A stretch of 64,000 bases of DNA from Rhodocyclales bacterium (GTDB lineage Bacteria; Pseudomonadota; Gammaproteobacteria; Burkholderiales; Rhodocyclaceae), in contig JAPLQX010000017.1 of assembly GCA_026399435.1 (NCBI GenBank), positions 62,001 to 126,000 on the forward strand, written 5' to 3'. This document shows positions 36,727-47,761 of this stretch, piece after piece; position 1 is the stretch's first letter; each line of letters opens with the position of its first letter. Both the position numbers and the translations under genes were made by a program. The notes under the pieces were generated by a model, which saw nothing but the letters and a program-made list of their open reading frames with translations, ran no database searches and had not been told where the DNA came from.

Positions 36727-36748
36727 AACGATCGGGATACCATATAGT
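36715..36748 (+). promoter_or_regulatory. iscR promoter with probable IscR type 1 site
   Basis: TTGACT (36719-36724) and TATAGT (36743-36748) are spaced 18 bp. The stretch ATAGTTGACTAAAACGATCG followed by GGATACCATA resembles the type 1 [2Fe-2S]-IscR site (ATAnTTGACTAAA..TCGGGTAT) known in front of isc operons. The -35 box overlaps the cysE stop. IscR bound here would repress the operon when Fe-S clusters are plentiful. Confidence 0.7.
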
Positions 36749-36815
36749 CGATAGAAATGCTCGGGTATTGCTCCTGACGCGTTTCTCAACTGTATTACCC
36801 TGACGGAGAGTTCAA

Positions 36816-37307
36816 ATGAGACTGACGACCAAAGGACGTTTTGCGGTAACCGCGATGATCGATCTTGCCCTGCGCCAGCACGCCGGCCCGGTAACCCTGG
36901 CTGGCATCAGCGAGCGGCAGAAGATTTCCCTTTCCTACCTCGAGCAGTTGTTCGGCAAGCTGCGCCGCCGCCAGCTGGTATCGAGCGTGCGCGGACCGGG
37001 CGGCGGCTATTGTCTGGCCAAGCCGCTGGAAGCGGTTTCGGTCTCGGACATCATCCATGCGGTCGATGAGTCGCTCGATGCCACGAATTGCGGCGGCAAG
37101 GGTAACTGTGCAGAGGATCAGCGTCCCTGCATGACCCACGAACTGTGGACCAGCCTCAACGAAAAAATGTTCGAATACCTCAATTCGGTCAGCCTCGCCG
37201 AGCTGGTGGCTCAGCAGCGCGAGAGAACCGGCACCGCCAACGTGCTGCACGACGAACGTCCGCTGCGCCGCGTGCGCCGTCCGGCCGAGGAACTCGTCGC
37301 TGCCTGA
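36816..37307 (+). CDS. iscR: Fe-S cluster regulator IscR
   Basis: The product has 163 residues of the Rrf2 family. The winged helix begins [21 protein letters not shown] and the recognition helix is [19 protein letters not shown], with the wing [13 protein letters not shown]. The cluster ligands are Cys92, Cys98 and Cys105 with His108 (one residue longer spacing than in E. coli). It senses [2Fe-2S] status and represses the isc operon, of which it is the first gene. Confidence 0.96.
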   Translation: MRLTTKGRFAVTAMIDLALRQHAGPVTLAGISERQKISLSYLEQLFGKLRRRQLVSSVRGPGGGYCLAKPLEAVSVSDIIHAVDESLDATNCGGKGNCAEDQRPCMTHELWTSLNEKMFEYLNSVSLAELVAQQRERTGTANVLHDERPLRRVRRPAEELVAA

Positions 37308-37325
37308 TAGCGCGCAGGTCTTGTC

Positions 37326-38483
37326 ATGTTCGCTCCCGTCTATTTCGATCACAACGCCACCACGCTGCTCGATCCGCGCGTGCTGGAAGGCATGCTGCCC
37401 TACCTGCGCGAGCAGTTCGGCAATGCCTCCAGCCGTCACGAATACGGTCGCGCGGCGCGGCGTGCGATCGACGAGGCGCGGCAGCGTGTGGCGTATGCCG
37501 TAGGCGCGCATCCGACCGAAGTGGTGTTCACCAGCGGCGGTTCGGAAGCCAACAATCTTTTCATCAAGGGCGCGGCCGCCTGCCTCGCACCTGGCACGGT
37601 GGCGATTTCGGCCATCGAGCATCCCTGCGTGCGTGAGCCGGCAAGGCAGCTTGCACGCGCCGGCTGGAGGCTGCGCGAGATTGCCGTCGATGACAATTGC
37701 CGCGTCGCCAGCGCCGACTTTCAGGCGGTGCTCGCGGAAAAACCGGCGATCGTTTCGGTCATGCTGGCCAATAACGAAACCGGCGCCGTGCAGGACATCA
37801 GCGCCCTCGCGGCGCAGGTCAGGCCGACACGGGCGTGGTTTCACAGTGATGCGGTGCAGGCCTTCGGCAGGCGTCCACTGGATTTTCGCGCGCTCAACGG
37901 CGCCGGCGTCCATGCCTTGACGCTCTCCGCGCACAAGCTGGGCGGGCCGAAAGGCGTCGGCGCGCTGGTGGTCGACAAACGCGTCGAAGTGCAGCCGCTG
38001 ATTGCCGGCGGCGGCCATGAACGCGGCCTGCGTTCCGGTACGGAAAACGTCGCGGCAATTGTCGGTTTCGGCCTCGCGGCTGAACTGGCGGTCGCTCGTC
38101 TCGATGCACGCGCGCAGCAGCTTGCGGCGCTGCGTGCGGCACTCGAAGCCGGCCTCGTGGCGCAGGGGGCGACGATATTCGCCGGTGCCGCCGAGCGCTT
38201 GGCCAACACGAGTTACTTCGCCTTCGCCGGCATCGACGGCGAGACGCTGGTGGGCAAACTCGATCGTGCCGGGTTTGCCGTCGCGGCCGGGGCGGCCTGT
38301 TCCAGCGCCAATCCGGAGCCTTCGCATGTGCTGCTGGCGATGGGCGTGGAATCACGGCTTGCGCGCGGTGCCGTGCGGGTGAGCCTGGGGACCGACAACA
38401 CCGCGTCGCAGGTGCGCGATCTTCTCGACGCATTGAATACTACAATCTTGCAACTCAAGGGCCTGAAGGCCCTGACAAGCTGA
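37326..38483 (+). CDS. NifS/IscS-type cysteine desulfurase, second copy
   Basis: The product has 385 residues of PLP class V aminotransferase fold. It contains [58 protein letters not shown], the PLP lysine in [14 protein letters not shown], and the catalytic loop [19 protein letters not shown]. It is only loosely similar to the adjacent IscS ([14 protein letters not shown] loop), so it is an ancient paralog. It lies between iscR and iscS, an unusual extra gene. It could supply sulfur to a different acceptor. Confidence 0.88.
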   Translation: MFAPVYFDHNATTLLDPRVLEGMLPYLREQFGNASSRHEYGRAARRAIDEARQRVAYAVGAHPTEVVFTSGGSEANNLFIKGAAACLAPGTVAISAIEHPCVREPARQLARAGWRLREIAVDDNCRVASADFQAVLAEKPAIVSVMLANNETGAVQDISALAAQVRPTRAWFHSDAVQAFGRRPLDFRALNGAGVHALTLSAHKLGGPKGVGALVVDKRVEVQPLIAGGGHERGLRSGTENVAAIVGFGLAAELAVARLDARAQQLAALRAALEAGLVAQGATIFAGAAERLANTSYFAFAGIDGETLVGKLDRAGFAVAAGAACSSANPEPSHVLLAMGVESRLARGAVRVSLGTDNTASQVRDLLDALNTTILQLKGLKALTS

Positions 38484-38499
38484 ACTGGAGAAATTTGTA

Positions 38500-39711
38500 A
38501 TGAAGCTACCGGTGTACCTCGACTACTCCGCAACCACGCCGGTTGATCCGCGCGTGGCAGCGAAGATGATTCCCTGGCTGACCGAGCATTTCGGCAACCC
38601 GGCCTCGCGTTCCCATGCCTACGGATGGGAAGCCGAGAAAGCCGTGGAAGAAGCGCGCGAGGAAGTCGCTGCGCTGGTCGGCGCGGACGCCAAGGAGATC
38701 ATCTGGACCTCAGGCGCGACGGAATCCAACAACCTCGCGATCAAGGGCGCAGCGCATTTTTACGCCGGGACCAAGGGCAAGCACATCGTCACGGTCTCCA
38801 CCGAACACAAGGCGGTGCTGGATACCGTCAAGGAACTTGAACGCCAGGGCTTCGAGGCGACCTATCTGGTGCCTCAGGAAAACGGGCTGATCACTCTCGA
38901 ACAGTTCAATGCGGCGCTGCGGCCCGATACCGTGGTGGCGTCGGTGATGGCGGTGAACAACGAGATCGGCGTGATCCAGCCGCTCGCCGAGATCGGCGAA
39001 ATCTGTCGCGAGAAAGGCGTGATCTTCCACGTCGATGCGGCGCAGGCCACCGGCAAGATGCCGATCGATCTGGGCAAGCTGAAAGTGGACTTGATGTCCT
39101 TCTGTGCCCATAAGACCTACGGCCCCAAGGGCATCGGCGCGCTCTACGTCAGGCGTAAGCCGCGCATCCGGCTCGAAGCGCAAATGCACGGCGGCGGCCA
39201 CGAGCGCGGCATGCGCTCCGGCACGCTGGCGACGCACCAGATCATCGGCATGGGCGAATGCTTCCGTCTGGCGCGAGAGGAAATGGCGACCGAGAACGAG
39301 CGCATCCGCATGCTGCGCGACAGGCTGCTCAAGGGTCTGATGGATATCGAGGAAACCTACGTCAATGGCGACATCGACCAGCGCGTGCCGCACAACCTCA
39401 ACGTCAGCTTCAACTTCGTCGAAGGCGAATCGCTGATCATGGCGATCAAGGACATCGCCGTGTCGAGCGGTTCGGCCTGCACCTCCGCGAGTCTCGAGCC
39501 TTCTTATGTACTGCGCTCGTTGGGACGCTCCGATGAGCTGGCGCACAGTTCGATCCGCTTTACCCTCGGCCGTTTCACGACGGAAGAGGAAATCGATTTC
39601 ACCATCAAGCTGCTGCACGACAAGCTGGGCAAGCTGCGCGAACTGTCGCCGCTCTGGGAAATGTACCAGGACGGCGTCGATTTTAACTCCGTTCAATGGG
39701 CTGCACACTGA
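38500..39711 (+). CDS. iscS: Cysteine desulfurase IscS
   Basis: The product has 403 residues. Motifs are [72 protein letters not shown]-like [27 protein letters not shown], the PLP Lys in [16 protein letters not shown], and the active Cys in [17 protein letters not shown]. It provides persulfide sulfur for clusters built on IscU. It starts 16 bp after the second desulfurase. Confidence 0.97.
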   Translation: MKLPVYLDYSATTPVDPRVAAKMIPWLTEHFGNPASRSHAYGWEAEKAVEEAREEVAALVGADAKEIIWTSGATESNNLAIKGAAHFYAGTKGKHIVTVSTEHKAVLDTVKELERQGFEATYLVPQENGLITLEQFNAALRPDTVVASVMAVNNEIGVIQPLAEIGEICREKGVIFHVDAAQATGKMPIDLGKLKVDLMSFCAHKTYGPKGIGALYVRRKPRIRLEAQMHGGGHERGMRSGTLATHQIIGMGECFRLAREEMATENERIRMLRDRLLKGLMDIEETYVNGDIDQRVPHNLNVSFNFVEGESLIMAIKDIAVSSGSACTSASLEPSYVLRSLGRSDELAHSSIRFTLGRFTTEEEIDFTIKLLHDKLGKLRELSPLWEMYQDGVDFNSVQWAAH

Positions 39712-39721
39712 GGAAACCATC

Positions 39722-40105
39722 ATGGCATACAGCGAAAAAGTACTGGATCACTACGAAAACCCGCGCAACGTCGGATCCTTTGCGAAGGACGACGAAGGCG
39801 TTGCGACCGGCATGGTCGGCGCACCGGCTTGTGGTGACGTCATGAAGCTGCAGATCAAGGTCGGCAAGAACGGCATCATCGAAGACGCCAAGTTCAAGAC
39901 CTACGGCTGCGGCTCGGCGATCGCCTCGTCGTCGCTGGTGACCGAATGGGTCAAGGGCAAGACCCTGGATCAGGCTCTGGACATCAAGAATACCCAGATC
40001 GCGGAAGAACTGGCGCTGCCGCCGGTGAAAATTCACTGCTCGATCCTCGCCGAGGATGCGATCAAGGCCGCCGTGGCCGACTACAGAAAGAAACAGGGAG
40101 CTTGA
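39722..40105 (+). CDS. iscU: Iron-sulfur cluster assembly scaffold IscU
   Basis: The product has 127 residues. The three cluster cysteines are Cys37 ([11 protein letters not shown]), Cys63 ([11 protein letters not shown]) and Cys106 ([11 protein letters not shown]), as in E. coli IscU. The HscA-recognition motif LPPVK (residues 99-103) is intact. It is a transient scaffold for 2Fe-2S clusters. ATG 39722 is 10 bp after iscS. Confidence 0.97.
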   Translation: MAYSEKVLDHYENPRNVGSFAKDDEGVATGMVGAPACGDVMKLQIKVGKNGIIEDAKFKTYGCGSAIASSSLVTEWVKGKTLDQALDIKNTQIAEELALPPVKIHCSILAEDAIKAAVADYRKKQGA

Positions 40106-40107
40106 AC

Positions 40108-40512
40108 ATGACTGCCTGCACCACTACCACGCCCGATGCCGCGGCCACTCCGGTCCCACCGACAAACTGGCAGGGCAGCGAAGGCGCGAGTCCGGTGACC
40201 CTCAGCGAGCGCGCCGCCGACCACATCGCCAAGTACATCGCCAAGCGCGGCAAGGGCATCGGCATTCGCCTCGGCGTGCGTACCTCGGGTTGCTCGGGCA
40301 TGGCATACAAGCTGGAATTCGCCGATGCGCCCAACGCCGAGGACATCGAGTTCCTCAGCCACGGCGTCAAGGTACTGGTCGATCCGAAGAGCCTGCCCTA
40401 CCTGGCCGGCACCGAACTCGACTATGCACGCGAGGGCCTCAACGAGGGCTTCAAGTTCAACAACCCGAACGTGAAAGATGCGTGCGGCTGTGGCGAGTCG
40501 TTCAATACCTGA
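40108..40512 (+). CDS. iscA: Iron-sulfur cluster assembly protein IscA
   Basis: The product has 134 residues, about 27 longer than E. coli IscA. The extra N-terminal segment is Thr/Ala/Pro-rich ([19 protein letters not shown]). The A-type carrier core starts at [15 protein letters not shown] and keeps the cluster cysteines in [14 protein letters not shown] and [10 protein letters not shown]. It delivers clusters to apo-proteins. The start is 2 bp after iscU with AGGGAG upstream. Confidence 0.95.
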   Translation: MTACTTTTPDAAATPVPPTNWQGSEGASPVTLSERAADHIAKYIAKRGKGIGIRLGVRTSGCSGMAYKLEFADAPNAEDIEFLSHGVKVLVDPKSLPYLAGTELDYAREGLNEGFKFNNPNVKDACGCGESFNT

Positions 40513-40522
40513 TGCTCGCTCG

Positions 40523-41065
40523 ATGACTACGTTCGACCTGAATTTCGCTGCCGATCACTTCACGCTGTTTGGCCTGCCGCGTGCGCAGTCACTCGATCTG
40601 GAAAGCTTGGAGAACTGCTTTCGCGCGGTCCAGGCCCAGGTGCATCCCGACAAGCACGCGCACGCCACCGATGCTGACCGGCGCCTGGCGATGCAATGGG
40701 CAACGCGTGTCAATGAGGCCTTCCAGACGCTCAAATCGCCCGGCAAGCGTGCACGCTATCTGCTGAACCTGCTCGGACATGATCCGCAGATTGAAAGCAA
40801 CACGGCGATGCCGATGGAATTCCTCATGAGCCAGATGGAATTGCGCGAAGCAGTGATGGAGGCCCGTGCCGCGGCCAATGAGGAGGCTCTGGATGCGGTT
40901 CGCGTGCGCCTGCTGAATGAAATCAAGGTCGAATACCAGCATCTTGCGGAACTCATGGACGTCGCGAAGGATTTCACGGCTGCGGCCAATCTGGTGCGGC
41001 AACTCATGTTTCAGGAAAAACTGCTCAACGAAATTGATGACGCGCTCGAAGCGGTCACTGCTTAA
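40523..41065 (+). CDS. hscB: Fe-S assembly co-chaperone HscB
   Basis: The product has 180 residues. The J domain begins MTTFDLNFAADHFTLFGLPRAQSLDLESLENCFRAVQAQVHPDKHAH and contains the essential HPD. The C-terminal helical bundle (from about residue 90) binds IscU. It stimulates HscA ATPase and presents IscU. The start is 10 bp after iscA; HPD lies at about residues 39-41. Confidence 0.96.
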   Translation: MTTFDLNFAADHFTLFGLPRAQSLDLESLENCFRAVQAQVHPDKHAHATDADRRLAMQWATRVNEAFQTLKSPGKRARYLLNLLGHDPQIESNTAMPMEFLMSQMELREAVMEARAAANEEALDAVRVRLLNEIKVEYQHLAELMDVAKDFTAAANLVRQLMFQEKLLNEIDDALEAVTA

Positions 41066-41074
41066 AAGAAAAAC

Positions 41075-42943
41075 ATGGCACTTCTTCAGATTGCGGAGCC
41101 GGGAGAATCCGCCGCGCCCCATGAGCATCGTCTTGCGGTAGGCATCGATCTCGGTACCACCAACTCGCTGGTGGCGACCGTCAGAAGCGGCATGAGCGTG
41201 GTGCTCAATGACGTGCAGGGGCGTCCGCTGCTGCCCTCCGTGGTCACCTATGCCGCCGATGGCAGCGTCGAGGTGGGTTACGGCGCCGAGGCCAAGCAGT
41301 CCATCGACCCCAAGAACACCATTGTTTCGGTCAAACGTTTCATGGGTCGCGGCCGGCACGATATTGCCCACATCGAAACTCTGCCCTACGATTTTCTCGA
41401 TGCGGAAGGCATGGTCAAGCTGAAGACCATTGCCGGCATCAAGAGCCCGGTCGAGGTCTCGGCGGAAATCCTGAAGACTCTGCGCAATCGGGCCGAGGCT
41501 TCGCTGGGCGGCGAACTCACCGGTGCGGTGATCACCGTACCGGCGTACTTTGACGACGCCCAGCGCCAGGCCACCAAGGATGCGGCGCGCCTTGCCGGCC
41601 TCAACGTGCTGCGTCTGCTCAATGAGCCGACGGCCGCTGCCATCGCCTATGGCTTGGACAATTCGGCCGAGGGCATCTATGCGGTCTTCGATCTGGGCGG
41701 CGGAACTTTCGACATTTCGATCCTGCGCCTGTCGAAGGGCGTCTTCGAGGTCATGGCCACCGGCGGCGACTCGGCCCTCGGCGGCGACGACTTCGATCAC
41801 CGCATCTTCTGCTGGATCATCGAACAATCCAAGCTGGCGCCGCTCTCGCTGCAGGATGCGCGACTGCTGCAAATGCGCGCCCGGGAAGCCAAGGAGCAGT
41901 TGTCCCAGCATGGTCAGGTGCCAATCACGGTCAAACTCGGTAGCGGCGAGTATGTCGATCTGACGCTGACCACCGAGATCTTTACCGACATAACCCGCAC
42001 TCTGGTGCAGAAGACTCTAGTGCCGACCAAAAAGGCTCTGCGCGATGCCGGTCTCACCGTGGCCGATGTGAGAGGCATAGTGATGGTGGGCGGCTCGACG
42101 AGAATGCCGCAGATCCAGCATGCCGTGGCCGAGTTGTTCAAGCAGGAGCCGCTCAACAACCTCGATCCCGAAAAGGTGGTGGCCCTAGGCGCGGCGATCC
42201 AGGCCAACCTGCTGGCCGGCAACCGCGCCGCCGGCGACGACTGGCTGCTGCTCGACGTGATTCCCTTGTCCCTGGGGCTGGAGACCATGGGCGGCCTGGT
42301 CGAAAAAGTCGTTCCGCGCAACTCGACGATCCCGATTGCGCGTGCGCAGGAGTTCACGACCTTCAAGGATGGCCAGACAGCGATGGCGATTCAAGTCGTC
42401 CAGGGCGAACGCGAGCTGGTATCCGACTGTCGCAGCCTGGCACGCTTTGAATTGCGTGGCATACCGCCGATGGTGGCGGGGGCGGCGAGAATCCGCGTCA
42501 CTTTCCAGGTTGATGCAGACGGTCTGCTCTCCGTTACGGCCCGCGAACAAACCAGCGGCCGCGAGGCGCGAGTCGAAGTCAAACCATCCTACGGGCTCTC
42601 CGACGATGAAATTGCCGGCATGCTCAAGGACAGCTTCAGCCATGCCAGCGATGACGCGTTCCGCCGTGCATTGAAAGAGGCGCAGGTCGAAGCCCAGCGC
42701 CTGATTGAGGCCACGCAGTCGGCGCTGCACGAGGATGCCAGCCTGCTGTCGACGCTGGAGCGGGCCCACATCGACGGCGCCATTGCCAAACTGCAGGCAG
42801 TGATCATGGGCGATGATCGCCGCGCGATCGATGAAGCCATGCGCGACTTGAGTGCCGCCACCAACGAATTTGCAGCACGACGCATGAACCAGAGCGTGAA
42901 GCGTGCGCTCGCCGGCCGGAAAATTGATCAGCTATCACTATGA
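41075..42943 (+). CDS. hscA: Fe-S assembly chaperone HscA
   Basis: The product has 622 residues and is a specialised Hsp70. The nucleotide-binding domain (about 20-400) has [64 protein letters not shown] and [10 protein letters not shown]. The substrate-binding domain follows from about residue 400, with [18 protein letters not shown]. It acts on IscU through LPPVK. It starts 9 bp after hscB. Confidence 0.97.
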   Translation: MALLQIAEPGESAAPHEHRLAVGIDLGTTNSLVATVRSGMSVVLNDVQGRPLLPSVVTYAADGSVEVGYGAEAKQSIDPKNTIVSVKRFMGRGRHDIAHIETLPYDFLDAEGMVKLKTIAGIKSPVEVSAEILKTLRNRAEASLGGELTGAVITVPAYFDDAQRQATKDAARLAGLNVLRLLNEPTAAAIAYGLDNSAEGIYAVFDLGGGTFDISILRLSKGVFEVMATGGDSALGGDDFDHRIFCWIIEQSKLAPLSLQDARLLQMRAREAKEQLSQHGQVPITVKLGSGEYVDLTLTTEIFTDITRTLVQKTLVPTKKALRDAGLTVADVRGIVMVGGSTRMPQIQHAVAELFKQEPLNNLDPEKVVALGAAIQANLLAGNRAAGDDWLLLDVIPLSLGLETMGGLVEKVVPRNSTIPIARAQEFTTFKDGQTAMAIQVVQGERELVSDCRSLARFELRGIPPMVAGAARIRVTFQVDADGLLSVTAREQTSGREARVEVKPSYGLSDDEIAGMLKDSFSHASDDAFRRALKEAQVEAQRLIEATQSALHEDASLLSTLERAHIDGAIAKLQAVIMGDDRRAIDEAMRDLSAATNEFAARRMNQSVKRALAGRKIDQLSL

Positions 42944-43284
42944 CCCAAATTATTGTTCTGCCCCACGTCGAATTGTGTCCGGATGGGGCGGTGATCGATG
43001 CTGCACCCGGAATCTCGATCTGTGATGCGTTGCTCGGCAACGATATCGAAATTGAACACGCCTGCGAGAAGTCCTGCGCCTGCACCACCTGTCATGTCGT
43101 CGTGCGCGAAGGCTTCAATTCGCTGGCGGCGGCCGAGGATATCGAGGAGGATCTGCTCGACAAGGCCTGGGGCCTGGAACCCAACTCGCGCCTTTCGTGT
43201 CAGGCTCTGGTCGGTCAGGTTCCGCTGGTGATCGAAATCCCGAAATACACCATCAACATGGTCAAGGAAGGGCACAAGAAATGA
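42940..43284 (+). CDS. fdx: ISC [2Fe-2S] ferredoxin
   Basis: The product has 114 residues. The adrenodoxin-type cluster motif is [17 protein letters not shown] (Cys at about 42, 48, 51) with a fourth Cys in RLSCQALVG. It supplies electrons for cluster assembly. Its start overlaps hscA by 4 bp (ATGA). The C-terminal [11 protein letters not shown] tail is typical. Confidence 0.96.
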   Translation: MTQIIVLPHVELCPDGAVIDAAPGISICDALLGNDIEIEHACEKSCACTTCHVVVREGFNSLAAAEDIEEDLLDKAWGLEPNSRLSCQALVGQVPLVIEIPKYTINMVKEGHKK

Positions 43285-43289
43285 CCACC

Positions 43290-43470
43290 TTCCCCCCGGC
43301 CCCCTTCCCGAGGAAGGGGCGCGAATGCGCCCCGACGGGAAATGTGACGGCCCACCCTCCTTCCCCCGCCCCGAGGGCGGGGGTGACTAGTCACCTCCCC
43401 CGCTTGGCGGGGGAGGGCGGGAGGGGGTGTCGATTGTTTTCCCGCGCAAGCGCGGGCGGCCCTGCGGAGG
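43290..43470. repeat. Hairpin-rich GC insertion between fdx and iscX
   Basis: This 193-bp gap breaks the otherwise tight isc operon. It is made of stacked inverted repeats: CCTTCCCGAGGAAGG near 43312, CCCCCGCCCCGAGGGCGGGGG near 43365, CCTCCCCCGCTTGGCGGGGGAGG near 43396-43418 and CCCGCGCAAGCGCGGG near 43441-43456. No open frame of note is present. The last hairpin ends 22 bp before the iscX ATG. Confidence 0.75.
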
Positions 43471-43477
43471 CGACGAA

Positions 43478-43672
43478 ATGAAGTGGACCGACAGCCTCGA
43501 CGTCGCCATTGAGCTGGCCGAAGCTCACCCGGAGGTCGATCCGACCAGGATCAACTTTGTCGACCTGATGCGCTGGGTCATGGCGCTGCCCGGCTTCGAG
43601 GAAAACGAGAGCCACTGTGGCGAGAAACAGCTCGAAGCGATTCAGCAGGCCTGGATCGACGAGCTGGACTGA
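43478..43672 (+). CDS. iscX: Fe-S assembly protein IscX
   Basis: The product has 64 residues (MKWTDSLDVAIELAEAHPEV...). The acidic helical IscX fold is shown by KWTDSLDVAIELAEAHPEVDPTRINFVDLMRWV, and ENESHCGEKQLEAIQQAWIDE ends it. It binds IscS and modulates cluster assembly. GGAGG lies just before ATG 43478. It is the last isc gene, after the hairpin-rich gap. Confidence 0.95.
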   Translation: MKWTDSLDVAIELAEAHPEVDPTRINFVDLMRWVMALPGFEENESHCGEKQLEAIQQAWIDELD

Positions 43673-43676
43673 TTCC

Positions 43677-44450
43677 ATGCTGGTCGACACCCACTGTCAT
43701 CTGGACGCCGCCGAGTTCGACGGCGACCGTGCGGCGGTGGCTGATGCGGCGATGCAGGCCGGAGTAAGGCTGATCGTGGTGCCGTCGGTAGAGCGCGCCA
43801 ATTTCGGCGCCGTCGCCTCGATCTGCCGCGATTATTTCGGTTGTGTCGCGGCCTACGGCATTCATCCCATGTTTGTCGAGCGGGCCCGCGAAAGCGACCT
43901 CGACGCCCTGCGCGAAACCGTCCTGCGCGAGCATCCCCTAGCCGTGGGTGAAATCGGCCTCGATCGCTTTGTGGAACCGCGCGACGACTTGCTGCAGGAG
44001 TTCTATTTCACTGCCCAGTTGAAGATCGCCAGCGATGCCGGCCTGCCGGTGTTGCTGCATGTCCGTCGTGCCATCGATCCGATATTGAAGCAGCTGCGGC
44101 TTTGTCCGGTACCCGGCGGAATCGCCCATGCCTTCAACGGCAGCCGGCAGCAGGCAGACGAATTCATCAAGCTCGGCTTCAAGCTGGGCTTTGGTGGCGC
44201 GATGACCTTTCCGCGCGCCAGCCGCATCCGCGAACTCGCTGCGACGCTGCCGCTCGATGCCATCGTGCTGGAAACCGATGCACCGGACATTCCGCCCGAG
44301 TGGATAGTCGGCGCCCGCAACACGCCGGACCAACTGCCGCGCATTGCGCAAACGCTGGCCGACTTGCGCGGCATTGCCGTGCAGGAGATTGCCGAGGCCA
44401 CCACGGCCAATGCCGCCGCGGTGCTTCCCGGGCTGGCCCGGATTCACTAG
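43677..44450 (+). CDS. TatD-family metal-dependent hydrolase
   Basis: The product has 257 residues. It begins [21 protein letters not shown] with the HxH metal motif; [42 protein letters not shown] supplies the Glu and His; [15 protein letters not shown] and [12 protein letters not shown] supply the last ligands. TatD proteins are DNases or deacylases of poorly defined role. ATG 43677 is 4 bp after iscX, suggesting co-transcription with the isc operon. Confidence 0.92.
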   Translation: MLVDTHCHLDAAEFDGDRAAVADAAMQAGVRLIVVPSVERANFGAVASICRDYFGCVAAYGIHPMFVERARESDLDALRETVLREHPLAVGEIGLDRFVEPRDDLLQEFYFTAQLKIASDAGLPVLLHVRRAIDPILKQLRLCPVPGGIAHAFNGSRQQADEFIKLGFKLGFGGAMTFPRASRIRELAATLPLDAIVLETDAPDIPPEWIVGARNTPDQLPRIAQTLADLRGIAVQEIAEATTANAAAVLPGLARIH

Positions 44451-44496
44451 AATCGGCTCTGACTTTCCCCCAACCAACCCCAATAAGGAGCGACCC

Positions 44497-45000
44497 ATGA
44501 GTACAACAATATCCCTGCGCGGAACCCCCGTTCGCGTCGATGGCGATTTGCCCGCTGCCGGATCGAAGGCCCCGGATTTCAAACTGACCAGCGCGGCGCT
44601 GGCCGATGTCTCGCTCAAGGACTTTGCCGGCAAGCGCAAGGTCCTGAACATTTACCCGAGCATCGACACGCCGACCTGCGCCACCTCGACCCGCAAGTTC
44701 AACGAGGCCGCCGGAGACCTGCCCAACACGGTCGTGCTCTGCGTTTCCGGAGATCTGCCCTTTGCCGCCAAGCGTTTCTGCGAACTGGAAGGACTGAAGA
44801 ACGTGGCCCATCTGTCCACCTTCCGCCATCCGGAATTCCTCAAGGCTTGGGGCGTGGCCATGGCCGACGGACCGATGGCCGGACTGACTGCCCGCGCCGT
44901 GGTCGTGCTGGACGAAAACGACAAGGTGATTCACGCCGAAATGGTGCCGGAGATCGCGCAGGAGCCCAACTACGCGGCAGCGCTGAAGTCGCTCGGCTAA
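44497..45000 (+). CDS. tpx: Atypical 2-Cys thiol peroxidase Tpx
   Basis: The product has 167 residues. The peroxidatic Cys61 lies in [15 protein letters not shown] and the resolving Cys95 in [11 protein letters not shown], both at the positions of E. coli Tpx. The N-terminal [10 protein letters not shown] and C-terminal [12 protein letters not shown] are typical. It reduces organic peroxides with thioredoxin. AAGGAG is 6 bases before ATG 44497. Confidence 0.96.
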   Translation: MSTTISLRGTPVRVDGDLPAAGSKAPDFKLTSAALADVSLKDFAGKRKVLNIYPSIDTPTCATSTRKFNEAAGDLPNTVVLCVSGDLPFAAKRFCELEGLKNVAHLSTFRHPEFLKAWGVAMADGPMAGLTARAVVVLDENDKVIHAEMVPEIAQEPNYAAALKSLG

Positions 45001-45040
45001 GTCACGGCACAATCGGCGTGTTGCCAGCGCCGACTCTTGA

Positions 45041-45073
45041 AAAACAAACGGGAGCTTCGGCTCCCGTTTTTTT
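45041..45073. terminator. Bidirectional terminator between tpx and typA
   Basis: ACGGGAGC-TTCG-GCTCCCGT forms an 8-bp stem with a TTCG tetraloop, flanked by an A-rich tract (AAAAACAA) and seven T's. It lies between converging tpx and typA and serves both; the last T's overlap the typA stop codon. Confidence 0.9.
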
Positions 45074-46886
45074 AGGCCGACGCCTTGTTGGCGCGCTTGC
45101 GTTCGATTTCCGTGAGGAAGCGCTTGCGCAGGCGGATCGACTTGGGCGTGATTTCGACCAGTTCGTCGTCGGCGATGAATTCGACGGCGGATTCGAGCGT
45201 CATCAGTATCGGCGGCACCAGACGCACGGCTTCGTCAGTGCCTGACGATCGAACGTTGGTCAGTTGCTTGCCCTTGATCGGGTTCACCACGAGATCATTG
45301 TCGCGGCTGTGGATGCCGATGATGATGCCTTCGTAAAGCGGGTCGCCGTGACTCACAAACATGCGACCGCGATCCTGCAGCTTCCACAGGGCATAGGCGA
45401 CGGCGGAGCCGTTATCTTGGGAAATCAGCACGCCGTTGCGGCGTTCAGCCATGATGCCTGCCATGGGGCCGTAGTCGTCGAAAATATGGCTGGCCATGCC
45501 GGTGCCGCGGGTCAAGGTGAGGAATTCGCCCTGAAAGCCGATCAGGCCGCGGGCGGGGATGCGGTACTCGAGCCGCACCCGACCCTTGCTGTCCGACTCC
45601 ATGTTGAGCAATTCGCCACGCCGGCGGCCGAGCTCTTCCATGACGCCGCCCTGATTTTCGTTTTCGATGTCGACCGTGAGCAGTTCATACGGCTCGCACT
45701 TCTCGCCGTTGATTTCCTTGAACAGCACGCGCGGGCGCGACACCGCGAGTTCATAGCCTTCGCGGCGCATGGTTTCGAGCAGGATGGTCAGATGCAGTTC
45801 GCCGCGGCCGGAGACCAGGAATACGTCGGCATCCTCGGTCTCTTCGACGCGCAGGGCCACGTTGGACAACAGTTCCTTCTGCAGGCGCTCGCGGATCTGG
45901 CGGCTGGTGACGTACTTGCCTTCCTTGCCGGCCAGGGGCGAGGTATTGACCTGGAAGTTCATGGTCAGCGTGGGCTCATCCACCACCAGCGGGGCCATGC
46001 CGACAGGCGCGGCCGGGTCGCAAATGGTGACGCCGATGCCGACCTGTTCGATGCCGGTGACCAGCACGATGTCGCCGGCTTCGGCTTCGGTCGCCTGCTC
46101 GCGCTCGAGCCCGGTGAACATCATGATCTGGGCGATTTTCGACTTGCCCTTGTTTTCGTCACCGTACATCACGGTGACTTCCTGGCCTGCCCGCATGCGG
46201 CCCTGCTTGATGCGGCCGATGCCGATGCGGCCGACATAGCTGTTGTAGTCGATGGAGCAGATCTGCAACTGCAGCGGCTTTTCCGCGTCGACGTCGGGCT
46301 GCGGCGTGTGCTTGATGATGGCCTCGTAGAGCGGGCGCATGTCGGTGCCGGGCTTGGTCGCGTCGAGCATGGCGAAGCCGTTCAGAGCCGAGGCGAAGAC
46401 CACGGGGAAATCGAGTTGCTCTTCGGTAGCGCCGAGCTTGTCGAACAAGTCGAAGGTATGGCTGATGACCCAGTCGGGCCGTGCGCCGGGGCGGTCGATC
46501 TTGTTGACCACGACGATCGGCTTCAGGCCCAGCGCCAGCGCCTTGCGCGTGACGAAGCGGGTTTGCGGCATGGGTCCTTCGACGGCGTCGACCAGCAGCA
46601 GCACGCCGTCGACCATCGACAGTACGCGCTCGACCTCGCCACCGAAGTCTGCGTGCCCCGGCGTGTCGACGATGTTGATGTGAACGCCTTCATAGTCGAT
46701 GGCGCAGTTCTTCGACAGAATGGTGATCCCGCGTTCCTTCTCGAGATCGTTGGAATCCATTACCCGCTCGGTAACAGCCTGGTGGGCGGCGAACGTGCCG
46801 GATTGACGAAGCAACTGGTCGACGAGGGTGGTCTTGCCGTGGTCAACGTGGGCGATAATGGCGATGTTTCTGAGGGCGCGGGACAT
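45072..46886 (-). CDS. typA: Ribosome-associated GTPase TypA/BipA
   Basis: The product has 604 residues. G motifs are [19 protein letters not shown] (G1), RGITILSKN (G2), [22 protein letters not shown] (G3) and [16 protein letters not shown] (G4). EF-Tu-like beta-barrel and EF-G-like domains III and V follow, and the C-terminal [20 protein letters not shown] is positively charged. It helps ribosome assembly and stress adaptation. ATG 46886 is supported by family length. Confidence 0.96.
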   Translation of the reverse strand: MSRALRNIAIIAHVDHGKTTLVDQLLRQSGTFAAHQAVTERVMDSNDLEKERGITILSKNCAIDYEGVHINIVDTPGHADFGGEVERVLSMVDGVLLLVDAVEGPMPQTRFVTRKALALGLKPIVVVNKIDRPGARPDWVISHTFDLFDKLGATEEQLDFPVVFASALNGFAMLDATKPGTDMRPLYEAIIKHTPQPDVDAEKPLQLQICSIDYNSYVGRIGIGRIKQGRMRAGQEVTVMYGDENKGKSKIAQIMMFTGLEREQATEAEAGDIVLVTGIEQVGIGVTICDPAAPVGMAPLVVDEPTLTMNFQVNTSPLAGKEGKYVTSRQIRERLQKELLSNVALRVEETEDADVFLVSGRGELHLTILLETMRREGYELAVSRPRVLFKEINGEKCEPYELLTVDIENENQGGVMEELGRRRGELLNMESDSKGRVRLEYRIPARGLIGFQGEFLTLTRGTGMASHIFDDYGPMAGIMAERRNGVLISQDNGSAVAYALWKLQDRGRMFVSHGDPLYEGIIIGIHSRDNDLVVNPIKGKQLTNVRSSGTDEAVRLVPPILMTLESAVEFIADDELVEITPKSIRLRKRFLTEIERKRANKASA

Positions 46887-46990
46887 AGTGGGGGGCAGTG
46901 GTTGTTTCGGTGGGTTGTTGCGGCGCGGAATAACCGAATATTATATCACCCTTATGCTTGCATTTCTGTTGAATTTTCAGGGAATTTTTT

Positions 46991-47728
46991 ATGCTCGGTA
47001 TCATCGGCGGCAGCGGCCTGACCCAGTTGGCGAGCCTGGATGTGTCCCACCGCGAGGTGGTGCGCACGCCCTATGGCGAGCCTTCCGGCCCGCTGACCTT
47101 CGGCCGCGTCGGCTGCCAGGATGTGGTCTTTGTCGCTCGTCACGGCTACGGACATACCATCCCGCCGCACATGGTGAATTACCGCGCCAATATGCATGCG
47201 CTGCAAATCTCGGGTGCGACGCAAGTTATCTCGATCGCATCGGTGGGTGGAATTCGAGGCGATCTCGGGCCCGGCACCCTGGTGGTGCCGCATCAGATCA
47301 TCGACTACACCTGGGGTCGCGAGATGACCTTCCAGTCGGGTGGCGAGGGGCCCGTGGTGCACGTGGATTTCACCGAACCTTATGATGCAGGCGTGCGCAA
47401 GCTGCTGCTCGATGTCGCACAGCGGATCGGCGAGGAAATGGTCGATGGCGCGGTGTATGCCACCACGCAAGGGCCGCGGCTGGAGACGGCGGCCGAGATC
47501 GAGCGCATGCGCGGAGATGGAGCCGATGTCGTCGGCATGACCGGCATGCCGGAGGCCGCTCTGGCGCGCGAACTGCAACTGCCCTATGCGGCGCTTTGCG
47601 TGGTTTCCAACTGGGCGGCGGGGCGTGAAGATTCCTTGCACGCCATCAAGTTCGCCAGTGTCGAAGCGGTGCTGCACCTGGCCATGGGCCGCGTTCGCCG
47701 GGTCATCGAAGGAATTTGCCAAGCATGA
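46991..47728 (+). CDS. S-methyl-5'-thioinosine/5'-methylthioadenosine phosphorylase
   Basis: The product has 245 residues of the purine nucleoside phosphorylase class. Motifs are [57 protein letters not shown], and [40 protein letters not shown]. The sequence around the purine site matches the bacterial MTI phosphorylase branch better than human-type MTA phosphorylase; this is an inference and exact substrate preference is not certain. AGGGA precedes ATG 46991. Confidence 0.85.
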   Translation: MLGIIGGSGLTQLASLDVSHREVVRTPYGEPSGPLTFGRVGCQDVVFVARHGYGHTIPPHMVNYRANMHALQISGATQVISIASVGGIRGDLGPGTLVVPHQIIDYTWGREMTFQSGGEGPVVHVDFTEPYDAGVRKLLLDVAQRIGEEMVDGAVYATTQGPRLETAAEIERMRGDGADVVGMTGMPEAALARELQLPYAALCVVSNWAAGREDSLHAIKFASVEAVLHLAMGRVRRVIEGICQA

Positions 47729-47761
47729 TGGCCCTCGCTTTGCGTACCTGGGATTCCGCTT

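Noticed and set aside
43285-43477. A CRISPR-like array
   Set aside because: Several palindromes are present, but units are unequal and there are no regular spacers.
45264-47021. A plus-strand open frame of about 585 codons opposite typA
   Set aside because: It is antisense to typA, with no domain and no start signal.
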